A stretch of 64,000 nucleotides of DNA, taken from Sphingopyxis sp. GW247-27LB (GTDB taxonomy: Bacteria > Pseudomonadota > Alphaproteobacteria > Sphingomonadales > Sphingomonadaceae). Made by a program: the position numbers and the translations under genes. The stretch lies in the NCBI RefSeq assembly GCF_002277025.1, contig NZ_NIWD01000005.1, forward strand, positions 107,146 through 171,145. The letters run 5' to 3'. This document shows positions 8,835-20,632 of the stretch, piece by piece (position 1 is the first letter of the stretch; each line of letters opens with the position of its first letter). A model generated the notes under the pieces. That model was not told where the DNA came from and did not search any database. It was given only the letters and a program-made list of their open reading frames with translations.

Positions 8835-9365
8835 TCAGAGGGCGAGCGCCGCCTGTCTCGGGCTCTCGATGATTTCCTCGACGATGAACGTCCGCGCCGG
8901 CGGCGTCTCGAGGAGGTCGATTTCGGGCACGGTGCGGTCGAGCCATTGCATCACCTGCCGGCGATGGATGATCGCGCCATGGCGCTCCTGATATGGCGCG
9001 ACCTCGGGATTGGCGGCGACGGTGACGACACGATAGCTCAGCGGCCAATCGCGCATCGCCGGTTCCCAGATAGCTGCGAGGTAGAAGTGGTTGCCGCCAT
9101 CGAGCGTGACGCGGTAGCGCTTGTCGCCGACACGTAGCTGAAATTCGGATGCCGGGATCAGGCAGCGGCCCGCAGGGAAGGCCCGGCCCTCCGAGCGCAC
9201 GAAGCGGTACGACAGGCCATCGGCAAATTGCGGGTTCGAGCCCCAAGCGGCTTCGACCATCTCGATTTCGCTGGCATCGTCCGGGTTTCGCCGGATGATG
9301 GCGCGACGATCGCCGAACGGCGCGTCCGAATCGAAAGGTGTTGGCGAGTCCATAGGAGAGAACAT
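8835..9365 (-). CDS. SRAP-family paralogue lacking the catalytic cysteine
   Basis: 176 aa from ATG 9365; the next ATG (9353) is also possible. The second half has SRAP landmarks (EGRAFPAGRCLIPASEF, FYLAAIWEP, YRVVTVAANPEVAPYQERHGAII). However, the family's essential Cys2 is absent (sequence starts MFSPMDSP) and the usual GFYEW glutamate motif is changed to SEFQLR; the His in ERHG remains. Canonical SRAP/HMCES proteins use Cys2 to crosslink abasic sites in ssDNA. This copy should therefore be unable to form that crosslink, although ssDNA binding is possible. The LexA box at 9360-9374 overlaps the first codons, which argues for SOS control. Confidence 0.7.
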   Translation of the reverse strand: MFSPMDSPTPFDSDAPFGDRRAIIRRNPDDASEIEMVEAAWGSNPQFADGLSYRFVRSEGRAFPAGRCLIPASEFQLRVGDKRYRVTLDGGNHFYLAAIWEPAMRDWPLSYRVVTVAANPEVAPYQERHGAIIHRRQVMQWLDRTVPEIDLLETPPARTFIVEEIIESPRQAALAL

Positions 9366-9374
9366 AATAGGAAC
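9360..9374. promoter_or_regulatory. LexA (SOS) box between divergent SRAP genes
   Basis: GAAC-ATAATAG-GAAC, an exact match to the alphaproteobacterial LexA operator (GAAC-N7-GAAC, equal to GTTC-N7-GTTC). It sits 30 bp before the GTG start of the plus-strand SRAP gene and overlaps the putative start codon of the minus-strand paralogue. Its spacer is nearly identical to the second box at 10505-10519, which supports real function. Confidence 0.85.
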
Positions 9375-9404
9375 TTCTCCAAATCGCAAGGAAGGCAAAA
9401 ACGG

Positions 9405-10031
9405 GTGTGCAACGACTACAGGCTGGAGGTCGACATTGCCTCGATCATCGAGGATTTCGACGATCTCAAGATCAAGATCAAAATGCCCGAGGGCACCCCG
9501 AACGTCGCCGCGCGCGAGGACATTAAGATCACCGACATGGCGCCGATCGTAAGGTCGGCCGAAGGCGAGCGCGGCGTAGGCGAGTTGGTCAACCGACGAT
9601 GGAGCTGGCCCGGACCCGGCGGCAAACCGGTCTATAATTACCGCTCGGAAGGTCGTGCGTTCAGCTCGCATCGGGCGCTCGTGCTCTGCGATGGTTTCTA
9701 CGAGTTTACCGCCCCGGAGGAACCGAAACAGAAGCGGCTCGACAAATGGCTGTTCACGATGAACGACCATCGCTGGTTCTGCATGGCGGGAATCTGGCGC
9801 GCGCATCCAGAAATCGGCGAGGCCTTCACGCTGCTGACGATGGACGCCGGCCCCGATGTCGCGCCCTATCATCACCGCCAGATCATCCCGCTGCCGTGCG
9901 ATCGCTGGGCTGCGTGGCTCGATCCCGAGGTACCCGCTGAGGAGGTGTTGACCTGGCTCCCGGAAGGCAGCCTCCCGGCCACGCGCGTTTTTCCGCCACC
10001 GCCCGCGCAAGCATCGCTGGCCTTCTCGTGA
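9405..10031 (+). CDS. SRAP-family abasic-site-binding protein (SOS response-associated, YedK-like)
   Basis: 208 aa. The start is the GTG at 9405, not the upstream ATG: it has AAGGAAGG about 9 nt upstream and makes the second residue Cys (MCNDYRLEV), the invariant nucleophile of SRAP proteins. The remaining active-site landmarks are present: LCDGFYEF (Glu) and APYHHRQIIPL (His). The family forms a thiazolidine crosslink to abasic sites in ssDNA, shielding them during replication. A LexA box lies 30 bp upstream. The stop overlaps the next gene (GTGA). Together with imuAB-dnaE2 it forms a lesion-tolerance set. Confidence 0.85.
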   Translation: MCNDYRLEVDIASIIEDFDDLKIKIKMPEGTPNVAAREDIKITDMAPIVRSAEGERGVGELVNRRWSWPGPGGKPVYNYRSEGRAFSSHRALVLCDGFYEFTAPEEPKQKRLDKWLFTMNDHRWFCMAGIWRAHPEIGEAFTLLTMDAGPDVAPYHHRQIIPLPCDRWAAWLDPEVPAEEVLTWLPEGSLPATRVFPPPPAQASLAFS

Positions 10032-10486
10032 GCGACGACGGATCACTCGACCGCTTCGTCGAGGCGCAGACGCTCGCCTATGCCATCGCGCTTGCTGAAA
10101 TCCGCCGCGGCGCCAAGCGGACGCATTGGATGTGGTTCATCTTTCCGCAGATCGCGGGACTTGGCCGCAGTGCTACAGCGCGGCATTTTGCGATCCGGTC
10201 GATCGACGAAGCTCGAGCCTATCTCGATCATCCCGTGCTCGGCCCCCGCTATGACGAGTGCGTCGCCGCACTGCAGGATCTGACGATCAGCGATCCGGTC
10301 GCGGTGTTCGGCGAAGTCGATGCGTTGAAGCTGCGATCTTCGCTGACACTCTTCGAGTCGGCCCGGCCCGATTCGCTCGTCGCCGCCGCGATCGACCGCT
10401 GGTTTGGCGGCAAGCGCGACGAGATAACGCTGCGGATTCTGGGCGCCGACCAACCCGAAACGCATGGCGACGGTCAAGCCGCTTGA
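10028..10486 (+). CDS. DUF1810 family protein
   Basis: 152 aa. FVEAQTLAYAIALAEIRRGAKRTHWMWFIFPQIAGLG, AIRSIDEARAYLDHPVLGPRY and ESARPD near the C-terminus are the DUF1810 hallmarks (calpastatin-like annotation in some genomes; biochemistry unknown). Start is GTG 10028, overlapping the SRAP stop by 4 nt, so it is co-translated with the SRAP gene. Position under the same LexA box suggests SOS induction, which is inferred. Confidence 0.85.
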   Translation: MSDDGSLDRFVEAQTLAYAIALAEIRRGAKRTHWMWFIFPQIAGLGRSATARHFAIRSIDEARAYLDHPVLGPRYDECVAALQDLTISDPVAVFGEVDALKLRSSLTLFESARPDSLVAAAIDRWFGGKRDEITLRILGADQPETHGDGQAA

Positions 10487-10504
10487 CTGCGCAAGGACTC
10501 GGTG

Positions 10505-10519
10505 GAACAAAATAGGAAC
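10505..10519 (+). promoter_or_regulatory. LexA (SOS) box upstream of imuA
   Basis: GAAC-AAAATAG-GAAC, consensus alphaproteobacterial LexA operator, 23 bp before the imuA start codon. The seven-base spacer differs from that of the box at 9360 by a single base. Repression by LexA of the imuA-imuB-dnaE2 operon is well established in Caulobacter and related bacteria. Confidence 0.9.
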
Positions 10520-10542
10520 ACATGAGTCGATGTTGTTGACCG

Positions 10543-11337
10543 ATGCCCACAGAATTTGCCCTTTCCGATCGGCTTCGCGCCGAACAGCTGGCCGTGCTTC
10601 GCACGCAGGTTGCGGCTGCCCAGATAGCGCGCGGGCCGGCGCTTGCGTTCGGGCTCGAGGCCGTCGATAGCCATCTTGCCGATCACGGGCTGGATGGCGC
10701 AGGCCTCCATGAAATAGCCGCCGCGTCATCGACCCTAAACGACGACGCGGCGGCGACGCTTTTCACCGCGGGTATCGCAGCGCGGTTCGCCGAAGGGCAT
10801 GGATCCACGATATTGTGGGCGCTGACGCGGTTCGATCTCTACGCCCCCGGCCTCGAACAGGTCGGCCTCGCCCCTGCCAAGATTCTTTATGCCCAAGGTC
10901 GAAAGGACGCGGACGTTCTGGCAATGGCCGAGGATGGCTTGCGTGACGGTTCGCTCGCCTGCGTCGTCGCCGAGGTGAAGGCGCCCGACCAGACGGCGAC
11001 GCGTCGGCTCCAACTCGCCGCTTCCGACGGCAAGACCCCGATGCTCCTCTATCGTCGCCACCGCGCCCGCGACCGCTGTCCGCTCGATCAGCCCTCGTCG
11101 GCGATGACGCGGTGGCGGGTCGGCAGCGCGCCGTCGACGCGGCTTCCCTATGCCGGGGTCGGGCGCGAACGCTGGCTGATCGAACTCGTCCGCCAGCGAA
11201 ACGGCAATCCCTTTTCTCTTGAAGTTGAAGCCTGCGATGACACGGGTCGCCTCGCTCTACCTGCCGCAGCTCGCGATCGAACGGCTCCGCCGGAGCGAGC
11301 GGCTGCGCGGGTCCGAGCATTCCACCAAGCCGCCTGA
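10543..11337 (+). CDS. imuA: ImuA, mutasome accessory protein
   Basis: 264 aa. The N-terminal LRTQVAAAQIARGPALAFGLEAVD and GAGLHEIAA are typical of alphaproteobacterial ImuA, a RecA-fold protein without an obvious Walker A motif. ImuA works with ImuB and DnaE2 in SOS-induced, error-prone translesion synthesis. ATG 10543 is close behind the LexA box, consistent with a short leader. Its 3' end overlaps the imuB start by about 100 nt, which may enforce coupled translation; the last ~30 residues read through imuB sequence and are probably a dispensable tail. Confidence 0.85.
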   Translation: MPTEFALSDRLRAEQLAVLRTQVAAAQIARGPALAFGLEAVDSHLADHGLDGAGLHEIAAASSTLNDDAAATLFTAGIAARFAEGHGSTILWALTRFDLYAPGLEQVGLAPAKILYAQGRKDADVLAMAEDGLRDGSLACVVAEVKAPDQTATRRLQLAASDGKTPMLLYRRHRARDRCPLDQPSSAMTRWRVGSAPSTRLPYAGVGRERWLIELVRQRNGNPFSLEVEACDDTGRLALPAAARDRTAPPERAAARVRAFHQAA

Positions 11338-13068
11338 ACGCGGCGCCCTTCCCCTGCAATCGCGGCTTCCCGCGCCGATCGACCACAATTCCGGGGTCTG
11401 TTCGGTGCCGAGAGGCGGCGGCTGGCGCCCGGGCGCCCGGTGGGCACAGGGCGGCGCGCTGCCCGCAACGCCGACCAAAGCCGAGATCGACGCGCTTCCC
11501 GCCCACCAGCGCCCCGCGTCGCACGAACGAAGCCGTCGCAGTGAAGCGACCAATCATCCGTTTCGCGCGATGCCGCCCGATGACGGCATGCCGGGAGGTG
11601 CCCCGGCGGCGCCCGTGCCGATCTCCGCATGGGCGCCGCCGCTGATCCTGATCGAACGCGTCGGCCAGAAGGAGGTCGTCACCGCCGCTTGTTCCATCGC
11701 CCGCGACCTTGGCCTCTCCCCCGGCATGGCGGCTGCGCATGCCCGCGCGCTCGTTTCCGATCTGGACGTGCGCGATGCCGACCTCAGTGGCGACCGCGCG
11801 TTGCTCGATCGGCTCGCGCTGCATGCCGTCGGTCATTGGACGCCCATTGCCAGCATTTCTGGTCCCGACGGGTTATGGCTCGATCTCAGCGGCACCACGC
11901 ATTTGTTCGGCGGAGAGGAGCGCTTCTGTCACCGCCTGGTGCGTTTCCTCCATCGCCTCGGTTTCACGGCGACCATCGCGATTGCCGGGACGCCCGGCGC
12001 CGCCTACGCGCTCGCGCGCTTCGGCGGCAACGTCATTACCATCCTGCCGCCCGCCGCCGAAACCGACGCGATCGCAGATCTTCCGCTCGCGGCGCTGCGG
12101 TTGTCGTCCGAAGCCTTGTCCGCCGCCTCGCGGTTCGGACTCGAGCGCATCGCCGATCTCTATCCGATGCCGCGCGGCCCATTGGCGAAGCGGCTTGGAC
12201 TTTCCACGGTGACGCGGCTCGATCAGGCCCGCGGCGCAGTCGCCGAACCGATCGTGCCCGTCGTCCCATTCGAGATGCCGCGCACCGAACGACGGTTGCT
12301 GGAACCAATCGGCACCGCCGAGGCGATCACGCAGGTCATCGGCAACCTCATCGACGATATGGTGCTGTTGCTTCAGGAGCGCGGTCTGGGCCTGCGCGCG
12401 GCGGCACTGACCTGCCTGCGCGTCGATGGCGGCGAGCAGCGGATCGGCTTCGGCACCGCGCGCGCGACCCGTGATGCCAGGCATTTGAAGCGGCTCGCGG
12501 CGATGCGCGTCGAGACGATTGACCCTGGACTCGGTATCGAGGCGATGACACTCGCCGCGCCGCGTGTCGAGGAACTGCATGCCGTTGCGATCAGCGCCGG
12601 ACTCGCGGGCGAGGAGCGGGCACCCGACATCGCGCCGCTCGTCGACCAACTCATTGGGCGCGCCGGCGAGAAAGCGCTGTTCCGCATGAGCCCACGTGAA
12701 AGCGACGTGCCCGAGCGCGCTGCCCGCCGCGCCGCGCCGCTCACGATTCCGACCGGCTGGCCGCGCTGGAAGCGCCCGGTGCGGCTGCTCGCGCGTCCCG
12801 AGCTTCTCGGGCGCGTCGTCGCATTGCTCCCCGATCACCCGCCGCGGCGTTTCGTGTGGCGCGGCAGGCCCTATAATGTGGTGGCGGGCGATGGCCCCGA
12901 GCGCATCCACGGCGAATGGTGGCGGACAGCCCAAGAAATGTGGGCCGTGCGCGATTATTTTCGGGTCGAAGCCGAGGGCGGCGAGCGCTTCTGGCTGTTC
13001 CGGCGCGGCGATGGCGTCGATGCTCCGACCGGCGATCTCTCTTGGTATATGCACGGACTGTTCGGCTG

Positions 13069-13069
<1 letters not shown>
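11237..13069 (+). CDS. imuB: ImuB, inactive Y-family polymerase-like mutasome hub
   Basis: 610 aa from ATG 11237 ([19 protein letters not shown]), preferred because this is where the conserved ImuB sequence begins; an ATG at 11219 adds six residues. The Y-family scaffold is present, but the two aspartates of the polymerase active site are not evident, as expected for ImuB. A Pro/Arg-rich insertion (about residues 30-130) interrupts the N-terminal part. The C-terminus has the standard [16 protein letters not shown] and WYMHGLFG motifs. ImuB bridges the beta clamp, ImuA and DnaE2. Its stop overlaps the dnaE2 start (TGATG). Confidence 0.9.
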
Positions 13070-16341
<3,272 letters not shown>

Positions 16342-16503
16342 TCGCCTACCTCGCGGCGCTCAATTTCGAAAAACCCGCAGAGCACCCGGCGCCACTGACT
16401 GCAAAAAACTGTAATATCGACTCGACCTCCGGGCCTTCCGCGTGAAATATCGCTAACTCCGAAGGAAAATCTGGCCACCAGGGGTCACAGTGGCGGCGGC
16501 GCT

Positions 16504-17022
16504 ATGGACGAATTGGGATCGCGAGAATCGGATGATGCCGAACGCTGGTCTCGGCTGACCGACAAGCAGCGTGCTTGCCTCGATCTGCTCGTCGAGCGCA
16601 AAACGTCAAAACAAATCGCCCGCGACCTCGGCATTGCGAAGGTGACCGTCGATCAGCGCATCAGGGCGGCCCGCAATATTCTCAGCGCTTCCGACCGCGA
16701 TGAAACGGCGATCATCTATACCCGGCTAAAGCCGATATATGATCGGGTGATATATGATCCGGTAGACCTTCCCCAACCCCAGAACAGCGTGCCAAGCATC
16801 GACACGAACGGAAGTGCATTCAAGGCCATCGCACTGAGCGAGCACATGACGTCAGTGGTTGAGCCGCCGAGGCGCCCATCACCGTTCAAGGATCTATGGA
16901 GGCATGATCATGCCACGAAGAGCAGGTTACTGATCACCGTGACCATAGCGGTCTCTGCGGCGATCATAGCACTCGTCGGGCTTGCGATTGCATTGGTGCT
17001 TACGCAGCTGATTTCCGTCTGA
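16504..17022 (+). CDS. LuxR-type HTH protein with C-terminal membrane anchor
   Basis: 172 aa. A LuxR/GerE helix-turn-helix lies at the N-terminus (LTDKQRACLDLLVERKTSKQIARDLGIAKVTVDQRIRAAR, residues ~18-57). A ~75-residue polar linker follows, then one transmembrane helix at residues ~143-166 (LLITVTIAVSAAIIALVG). This inverts the usual LuxR order, with DNA binding first and a tail anchor last. It would hold the DNA-binding domain at the inner membrane. No sensor domain is present. It lies in front of the quorum and RadC genes but its targets are unknown. Confidence 0.75.
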   Translation: MDELGSRESDDAERWSRLTDKQRACLDLLVERKTSKQIARDLGIAKVTVDQRIRAARNILSASDRDETAIIYTRLKPIYDRVIYDPVDLPQPQNSVPSIDTNGSAFKAIALSEHMTSVVEPPRRPSPFKDLWRHDHATKSRLLITVTIAVSAAIIALVGLAIALVLTQLISV

Positions 17023-17080
17023 TCCCACATTGTCGCAACCACAAAGTCGGAGCCGCCGCGGCTTCCGGCAAGGAGAAGCC

Positions 17081-17413
17081 ATGCATACCGAAGTCGAACC
17101 CATCGTAACCCGCCTGCAGCAGGACGTGCCGGCGGCAGAGGCTCGCATCGATGACGCGATGATCGCCCTTCTGTCGCTCACCACCAGTGTCGTGGCGGCC
17201 CGCCGGGACACTGCCGGAGTACCGGCTGCGAAAGGCCATGCGATGATCCAGCGTCTCGCCAAGGCGCAAATGTCGCTGGTCGATATCAGCGGCGAGGTAT
17301 TCCGCGTTCACGGTGATCTGGTGACCATCGGTCGAGAAACCGCGGGCTACGACATCCACGAAGACTGCCCGCTCCAGGAATCGGCGGTCGTGCCGCTCCA
17401 CGCCGTAGCCTGA
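17081..17413 (+). CDS. Small helical hypothetical protein
   Basis: 110 aa from ATG 17081, which has AGGAG 5-9 nt upstream. Almost entirely alpha-helical by appearance (RLQQDVPAAEARIDDAMIALLSLTTSVVAARRD; HAMIQRLAKAQMSLVDISGEVFRVHGDL). No signal peptide or transmembrane segment. No family recognised. It follows the membrane-anchored HTH gene by 58 nt on the same strand and is probably co-transcribed with it. Confidence 0.6.
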   Translation: MHTEVEPIVTRLQQDVPAAEARIDDAMIALLSLTTSVVAARRDTAGVPAAKGHAMIQRLAKAQMSLVDISGEVFRVHGDLVTIGRETAGYDIHEDCPLQESAVVPLHAVA

Positions 17414-17454
17414 CACGGTTTGACCGGGAGCCATTACTATGAATATGGATCGCA

Positions 17455-17928
17455 ATGCGCGTCGCGGCATTCTTCCTGCTTCTTTTGGTGGCTCTCGGTT
17501 ACGCCGCACGGCGCGGTGGAGGTCCCGAACGGGTGATGGCGGCGATTGCGACCGTGATGGTCGCATCCGATCCGATTCTCCATCGATTCGTTCCGCTTGG
17601 CTATGCTTCACTCGATTTCGGTCATCTTGTTATCGATGGCTTCGGCGCTACCTCGACATTGGTCCTGGCGCTGATCGCACACCGATTCTGGCCGATGATA
17701 GCCGCTGCGCTTCACCTGCTCCCATTGATGGCGCACCTCAGCCGGACGTCCGATTTGTCGATGCACCCGGCTGCCTACATGATCATGCAGGTCGCCTGGT
17801 CATGGCTGGTGCCGCCTCTCCTGATCTTCGCAACATGGCGTCATCAGCAACGCTTACGGCAGAACGGGAGCGATCCGTCCTGGCGAAGTTCATCGCGATC
17901 GTCGCCCCTGAGCAAAGCCAGCAATTAG
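17455..17928 (+). CDS. Polytopic membrane protein, unknown function
   Basis: 157 aa, with about four hydrophobic segments (residues ~4-18, ~28-45, ~63-95, ~108-125). No known family recognised. The start is uncertain: ATG 17455 is the only in-frame ATG, but the best Shine-Dalgarno (GGGAG at 17426) instead suits an ATG at 17439 in another frame. A start or frameshift question remains here. The 3' end overlaps the RadC-like gene by about 94 nt. Confidence 0.6.
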   Translation: MRVAAFFLLLLVALGYAARRGGGPERVMAAIATVMVASDPILHRFVPLGYASLDFGHLVIDGFGATSTLVLALIAHRFWPMIAAALHLLPLMAHLSRTSDLSMHPAAYMIMQVAWSWLVPPLLIFATWRHQQRLRQNGSDPSWRSSSRSSPLSKASN

Positions 17929-18878
17929 CTGGCGCGCTCCTCGCAGAGTTTCACACCCTCAAACGAATCGGCTCGCAGTCGAAGGAAAGCCTGGCTCGTA
18001 TTTGCGGCAAAAGCAGCACGGTGCCCGGACTCCTGTTAGGCGCGCGCGCCCTGATGCTCGAAGGGTCGCGCGGGGAATTGGGAAAGCGAATAATCGACCC
18101 GGGCGACCAGAAGCTCCTGCGGCATCTGATTGCCACGATGGGCTCGCTCCAGGATGAAACCCTCCGTATCCTCTTTCTGGATGGCGTTGGCCGGCTGATC
18201 GCCGATGAGCAAATGCAGCGCGGCACCGTGCATCAGCTCGTGATTTATCCCCGGCCAATCTTTCGCCGGGCGATGGAACATAACGCCGCGAGCCTCATCC
18301 TCGTCCACAATCACCCCAGTGGGGATGCGACGCCCAGCGAGGAGGACCTGATTGCAACACGCGCGCTGGTACAGATTTCCCGATCGCTCGACATAGAAAT
18401 CGTCGAACACATCGTTGTCACGAACTCCGAGTGCCGGCGAATAATGAAGTCGCGCCCACGACCGAATACAACCGCCAAATCGGCAGGCCAGAGCTTGAGA
18501 GACAGCGCTTCCGATCGATCGAGCTCGGAGCAAGCGCGAACGGATCAAGCGCTTGCTAACGCCCGACGCGCTGTCCGACGGCGCCTGTTAAGGCAGCAGT
18601 TATTCGGCTCGCCAGAAATTCTCGGCGAACCAGCATGGGATATGCTGGTTGAGCTCTTCATCCATGAGTGCGAGGACAAACCGATATCGACCGGATCGCT
18701 ATGCGGGGCGGTCGAGCGTCCTCTGAGCAGCGCGATGCGGGTCCTGCAAAAGCTGTGCGACGCCGAGCTCATTTATCGCGCCGAAGATCCCAGCGACGGC
18801 AGGCGACAATTTGTACGGCTCGCGCCCTCGGTCGCGCACCGACTGCATGCCTATTTCTCCGAAGGCGGCGAGACATGA
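17835..18878 (+). CDS. radC: RadC/JAB-domain protein fused to a MarR-like winged helix
   Basis: 347 aa from ATG 17835. Residues ~1-215 are RadC-like: HTLKRIGSQSKESLARI, then the JAB1/MPN metal motif VHNHPSGDATPSEED (His-x-His...Asp), which classically binds zinc. Residues ~240-347 form an extra winged helix (LCGAVERPLSSAMRVLQKLCDAELIYRAEDPSDGRRQFV), absent from ordinary RadC (~220 aa). RadC is common on mobile elements, but its activity is still debated. The fused domain suggests a DNA-binding or regulatory role. The stop overlaps an ATG at 18875. The region after HNHPSGD is rich in Arg/Ser and may be a linker. Confidence 0.75.
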   Translation: MASSATLTAERERSVLAKFIAIVAPEQSQQLAGALLAEFHTLKRIGSQSKESLARICGKSSTVPGLLLGARALMLEGSRGELGKRIIDPGDQKLLRHLIATMGSLQDETLRILFLDGVGRLIADEQMQRGTVHQLVIYPRPIFRRAMEHNAASLILVHNHPSGDATPSEEDLIATRALVQISRSLDIEIVEHIVVTNSECRRIMKSRPRPNTTAKSAGQSLRDSASDRSSSEQARTDQALANARRAVRRRLLRQQLFGSPEILGEPAWDMLVELFIHECEDKPISTGSLCGAVERPLSSAMRVLQKLCDAELIYRAEDPSDGRRQFVRLAPSVAHRLHAYFSEGGET

Positions 18879-19078
18879 CGAGGCTCGCCCCGACCAAGGC
18901 ACACCAAATTCGCATCAATGTCCATGCCGAGACTTATCACCGCTGGCGGAACGACCCACGCCTTCGTCGGGGCGCAGCAAAGGAGAGAAGCCACCGAGCT
19001 ATCCAGCATCTATTTCAACCGCTCGGTATCGAGCATTCATGTTCAGCGATCGTCGATGAAGGAAAGGAACCGAATTCG

Positions 19079-19900
19079 ATGACATTTGGAGCGACCTGCG
19101 GGATCGCGGGTTGGGAACGCGCCCTCGGTCGATCGATGATCATGCGATTGCATTTGATGGAAGATCTGGTTTCAGAAATTTGTTCCGTAGATGACGAAGA
19201 TGAACTTCATGCAGCGCTGATGACCGCAGCGCGTCGAATGTGTTTCGATCATTTTGCCTTGGTCTATGATCGGCGAGCCGGCGACGAAGCCGAAGCCAAT
19301 TTGCTGATCCATGACTATCCGGACGCCTGGGCGAATGTCTATGTCGACTTCGACCTCGGGGGCGCCGATCCGGTGCGCCGGGCAGGCGAACGATCGCTAG
19401 TCGGCTTCGAGTGGCAGCATCTGCCTGATCTCGTCCCCATGACCGAAGGCGATCGGCATATGCTGGCGGTGGGACGCGAAAACGGCGTCGGCGACGGCTT
19501 CACGGTCCCCCGGCATTTGCCGGGCGAGGCCAGTGGATCGTGCTCTTTCGCCGTTCGTCCGAACCGGGAGATCCCTCGCGAAATGCTTCATGTCGCCGAA
19601 ATTGTCGGCGCCTTTGCATTGGCCAGCGCGCGGCGGATCGTCGGGGTCGCACCCGTGCGCGAGCGTCCAGTCCTGAGCAAGCGCCAGCGCGAATGCGTCC
19701 TCTGGTCAGCTCGCGGAAAGTCCCAGGCCGAAATTGCCGCCATCCTTGGAATAAGCGAGGAGACGGTCAATCAGCATCTTAGAACGGCGCGCGATCGATA
19801 TGCGGTGCATTGTCGGCAGGCGCTCATCCTTTGCGCGCTGTTCGACGGATTGATCGGCTTCGGCGACATCATCCGGTGGGCGCGGCCCGCCGTTCACTGA
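19079..19900 (+). CDS. LuxR-family quorum-sensing regulator
   Basis: 273 aa from ATG 19079 (AAGGAAAGGAA about 10 nt upstream). An ATG at 18875 overlapping the radC stop would add 68 residues that do not look like LuxR; ATG 19136 would give 254 aa. The autoinducer-binding domain spans residues ~20-185 (FDHFALVYDRR, DYPDAWANVYVDFDLGGADPV). The C-terminal LuxR HTH is LSKRQRECVLWSARGKSQAEIAAILGISEETVNQHL. It is followed at 20009 by a luxI, making a standard luxR-luxI pair that should respond to the AHL made next door. Confidence 0.85.
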   Translation: MTFGATCGIAGWERALGRSMIMRLHLMEDLVSEICSVDDEDELHAALMTAARRMCFDHFALVYDRRAGDEAEANLLIHDYPDAWANVYVDFDLGGADPVRRAGERSLVGFEWQHLPDLVPMTEGDRHMLAVGRENGVGDGFTVPRHLPGEASGSCSFAVRPNREIPREMLHVAEIVGAFALASARRIVGVAPVRERPVLSKRQRECVLWSARGKSQAEIAAILGISEETVNQHLRTARDRYAVHCRQALILCALFDGLIGFGDIIRWARPAVH

Positions 19901-19914
19901 CTGACACTGGATCA

Positions 19915-19938
19915 GGATGGCTCGGTGGGAAGCCATCC
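19915..19938 (+). terminator. Stem-loop between luxR and luxI
   Basis: Eight-bp arms GGATGGCT / AGCCATCC with an 8-nt loop, followed by CCCTTTC. It lies just after luxR. The following run is not a strong U tract, so it may be a weak terminator or an operator-like inverted repeat controlling luxI. Confidence 0.4.
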
Positions 19939-20008
19939 CCCTTTCATGCTATAGGCAGATTGGCAAAATCATGATGAGACTCCGGGAACAGACAGCCCAG
20001 GAGCCAAT

Positions 20009-20632
20009 ATGCCTACCCCTACCACGCGGACGCCAGAGGTGTCCGAGAACGATGTGCTGCGCGCCATGTTCGCGGCCCGCAAAGAGGTGTTCGTCGACCT
20101 GTTAAAATGGGACTTACCCGTTCTGGACGGCCGGTTCGAGATCGACCAGTTCGATACTCCGGCGGCCCATTATCTCATTCTGGCCGACGAATGGGGTCGC
20201 CACCGCGCATCCGCGCGGCTGCTGCCAACCGACAGCTCGCATCTGCTCGGCGACCTGTATCCCTTTCTCTGCGACGGGCCCGTCCCCGCAGGGCCGAATG
20301 TCAGGGAGATCACCCGCTTTTGCCTCGACCGGAATCAGACAGCCGGCGAGAGGCGCATGGCGCGAAACCAACTCGTAACCGCGCTTGCCGAGCATGCCTT
20401 GGCGACCGGCATCACGGATTACACTGGGGTCGCCGAAATCGGCTGGCTCCAACAAATTCTTCAATTCGGATGGCTGAGCCGGCCGCTCGGAAGGCCCTTA
20501 CGCCAGGACGGGAGAACGCTCGCTGCCCTCCATATTCAGATCGACGAGCGCACGATCGATGGCCTGAAGCGCGGCGGCGTCTTCGAACCGCTGACATTCG
20601 CACTGTTCGGCCAGCAGGAGTTGGTGGAATGA
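20009..20632 (+). CDS. LuxI-family acyl-homoserine lactone synthase (first copy)
   Basis: 207 aa. Family residues are present: Arg and Phe in AARKEVFVD, Trp in KWDLP, Asp pair in FEIDQFD, Arg in ASARLLPT, and Glu/Arg in REITRFCLD. It makes an AHL from S-adenosylmethionine and an acyl donor; the acyl chain cannot be told from sequence. It is downstream of luxR, and its stop overlaps the dioxygenase gene start (ATGA), so those two are coupled. A diverged second copy is at 40370-41077. Confidence 0.9.
   Translation: MPTPTTRTPEVSENDVLRAMFAARKEVFVDLLKWDLPVLDGRFEIDQFDTPAAHYLILADEWGRHRASARLLPTDSSHLLGDLYPFLCDGPVPAGPNVREITRFCLDRNQTAGERRMARNQLVTALAEHALATGITDYTGVAEIGWLQQILQFGWLSRPLGRPLRQDGRTLAALHIQIDERTIDGLKRGGVFEPLTFALFGQQELVE

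Noticed and set aside
8835..10046. One 403-aa SRAP fusion on the minus strand
   Set aside because: The upstream half is antisense to the plus-strand SRAP; the real gene starts near 9365, next to a LexA box.
11873..13054. 393-aa minus-strand ORF opposite imuB
   Set aside because: Antisense shadow; imuB motifs are on the plus strand.
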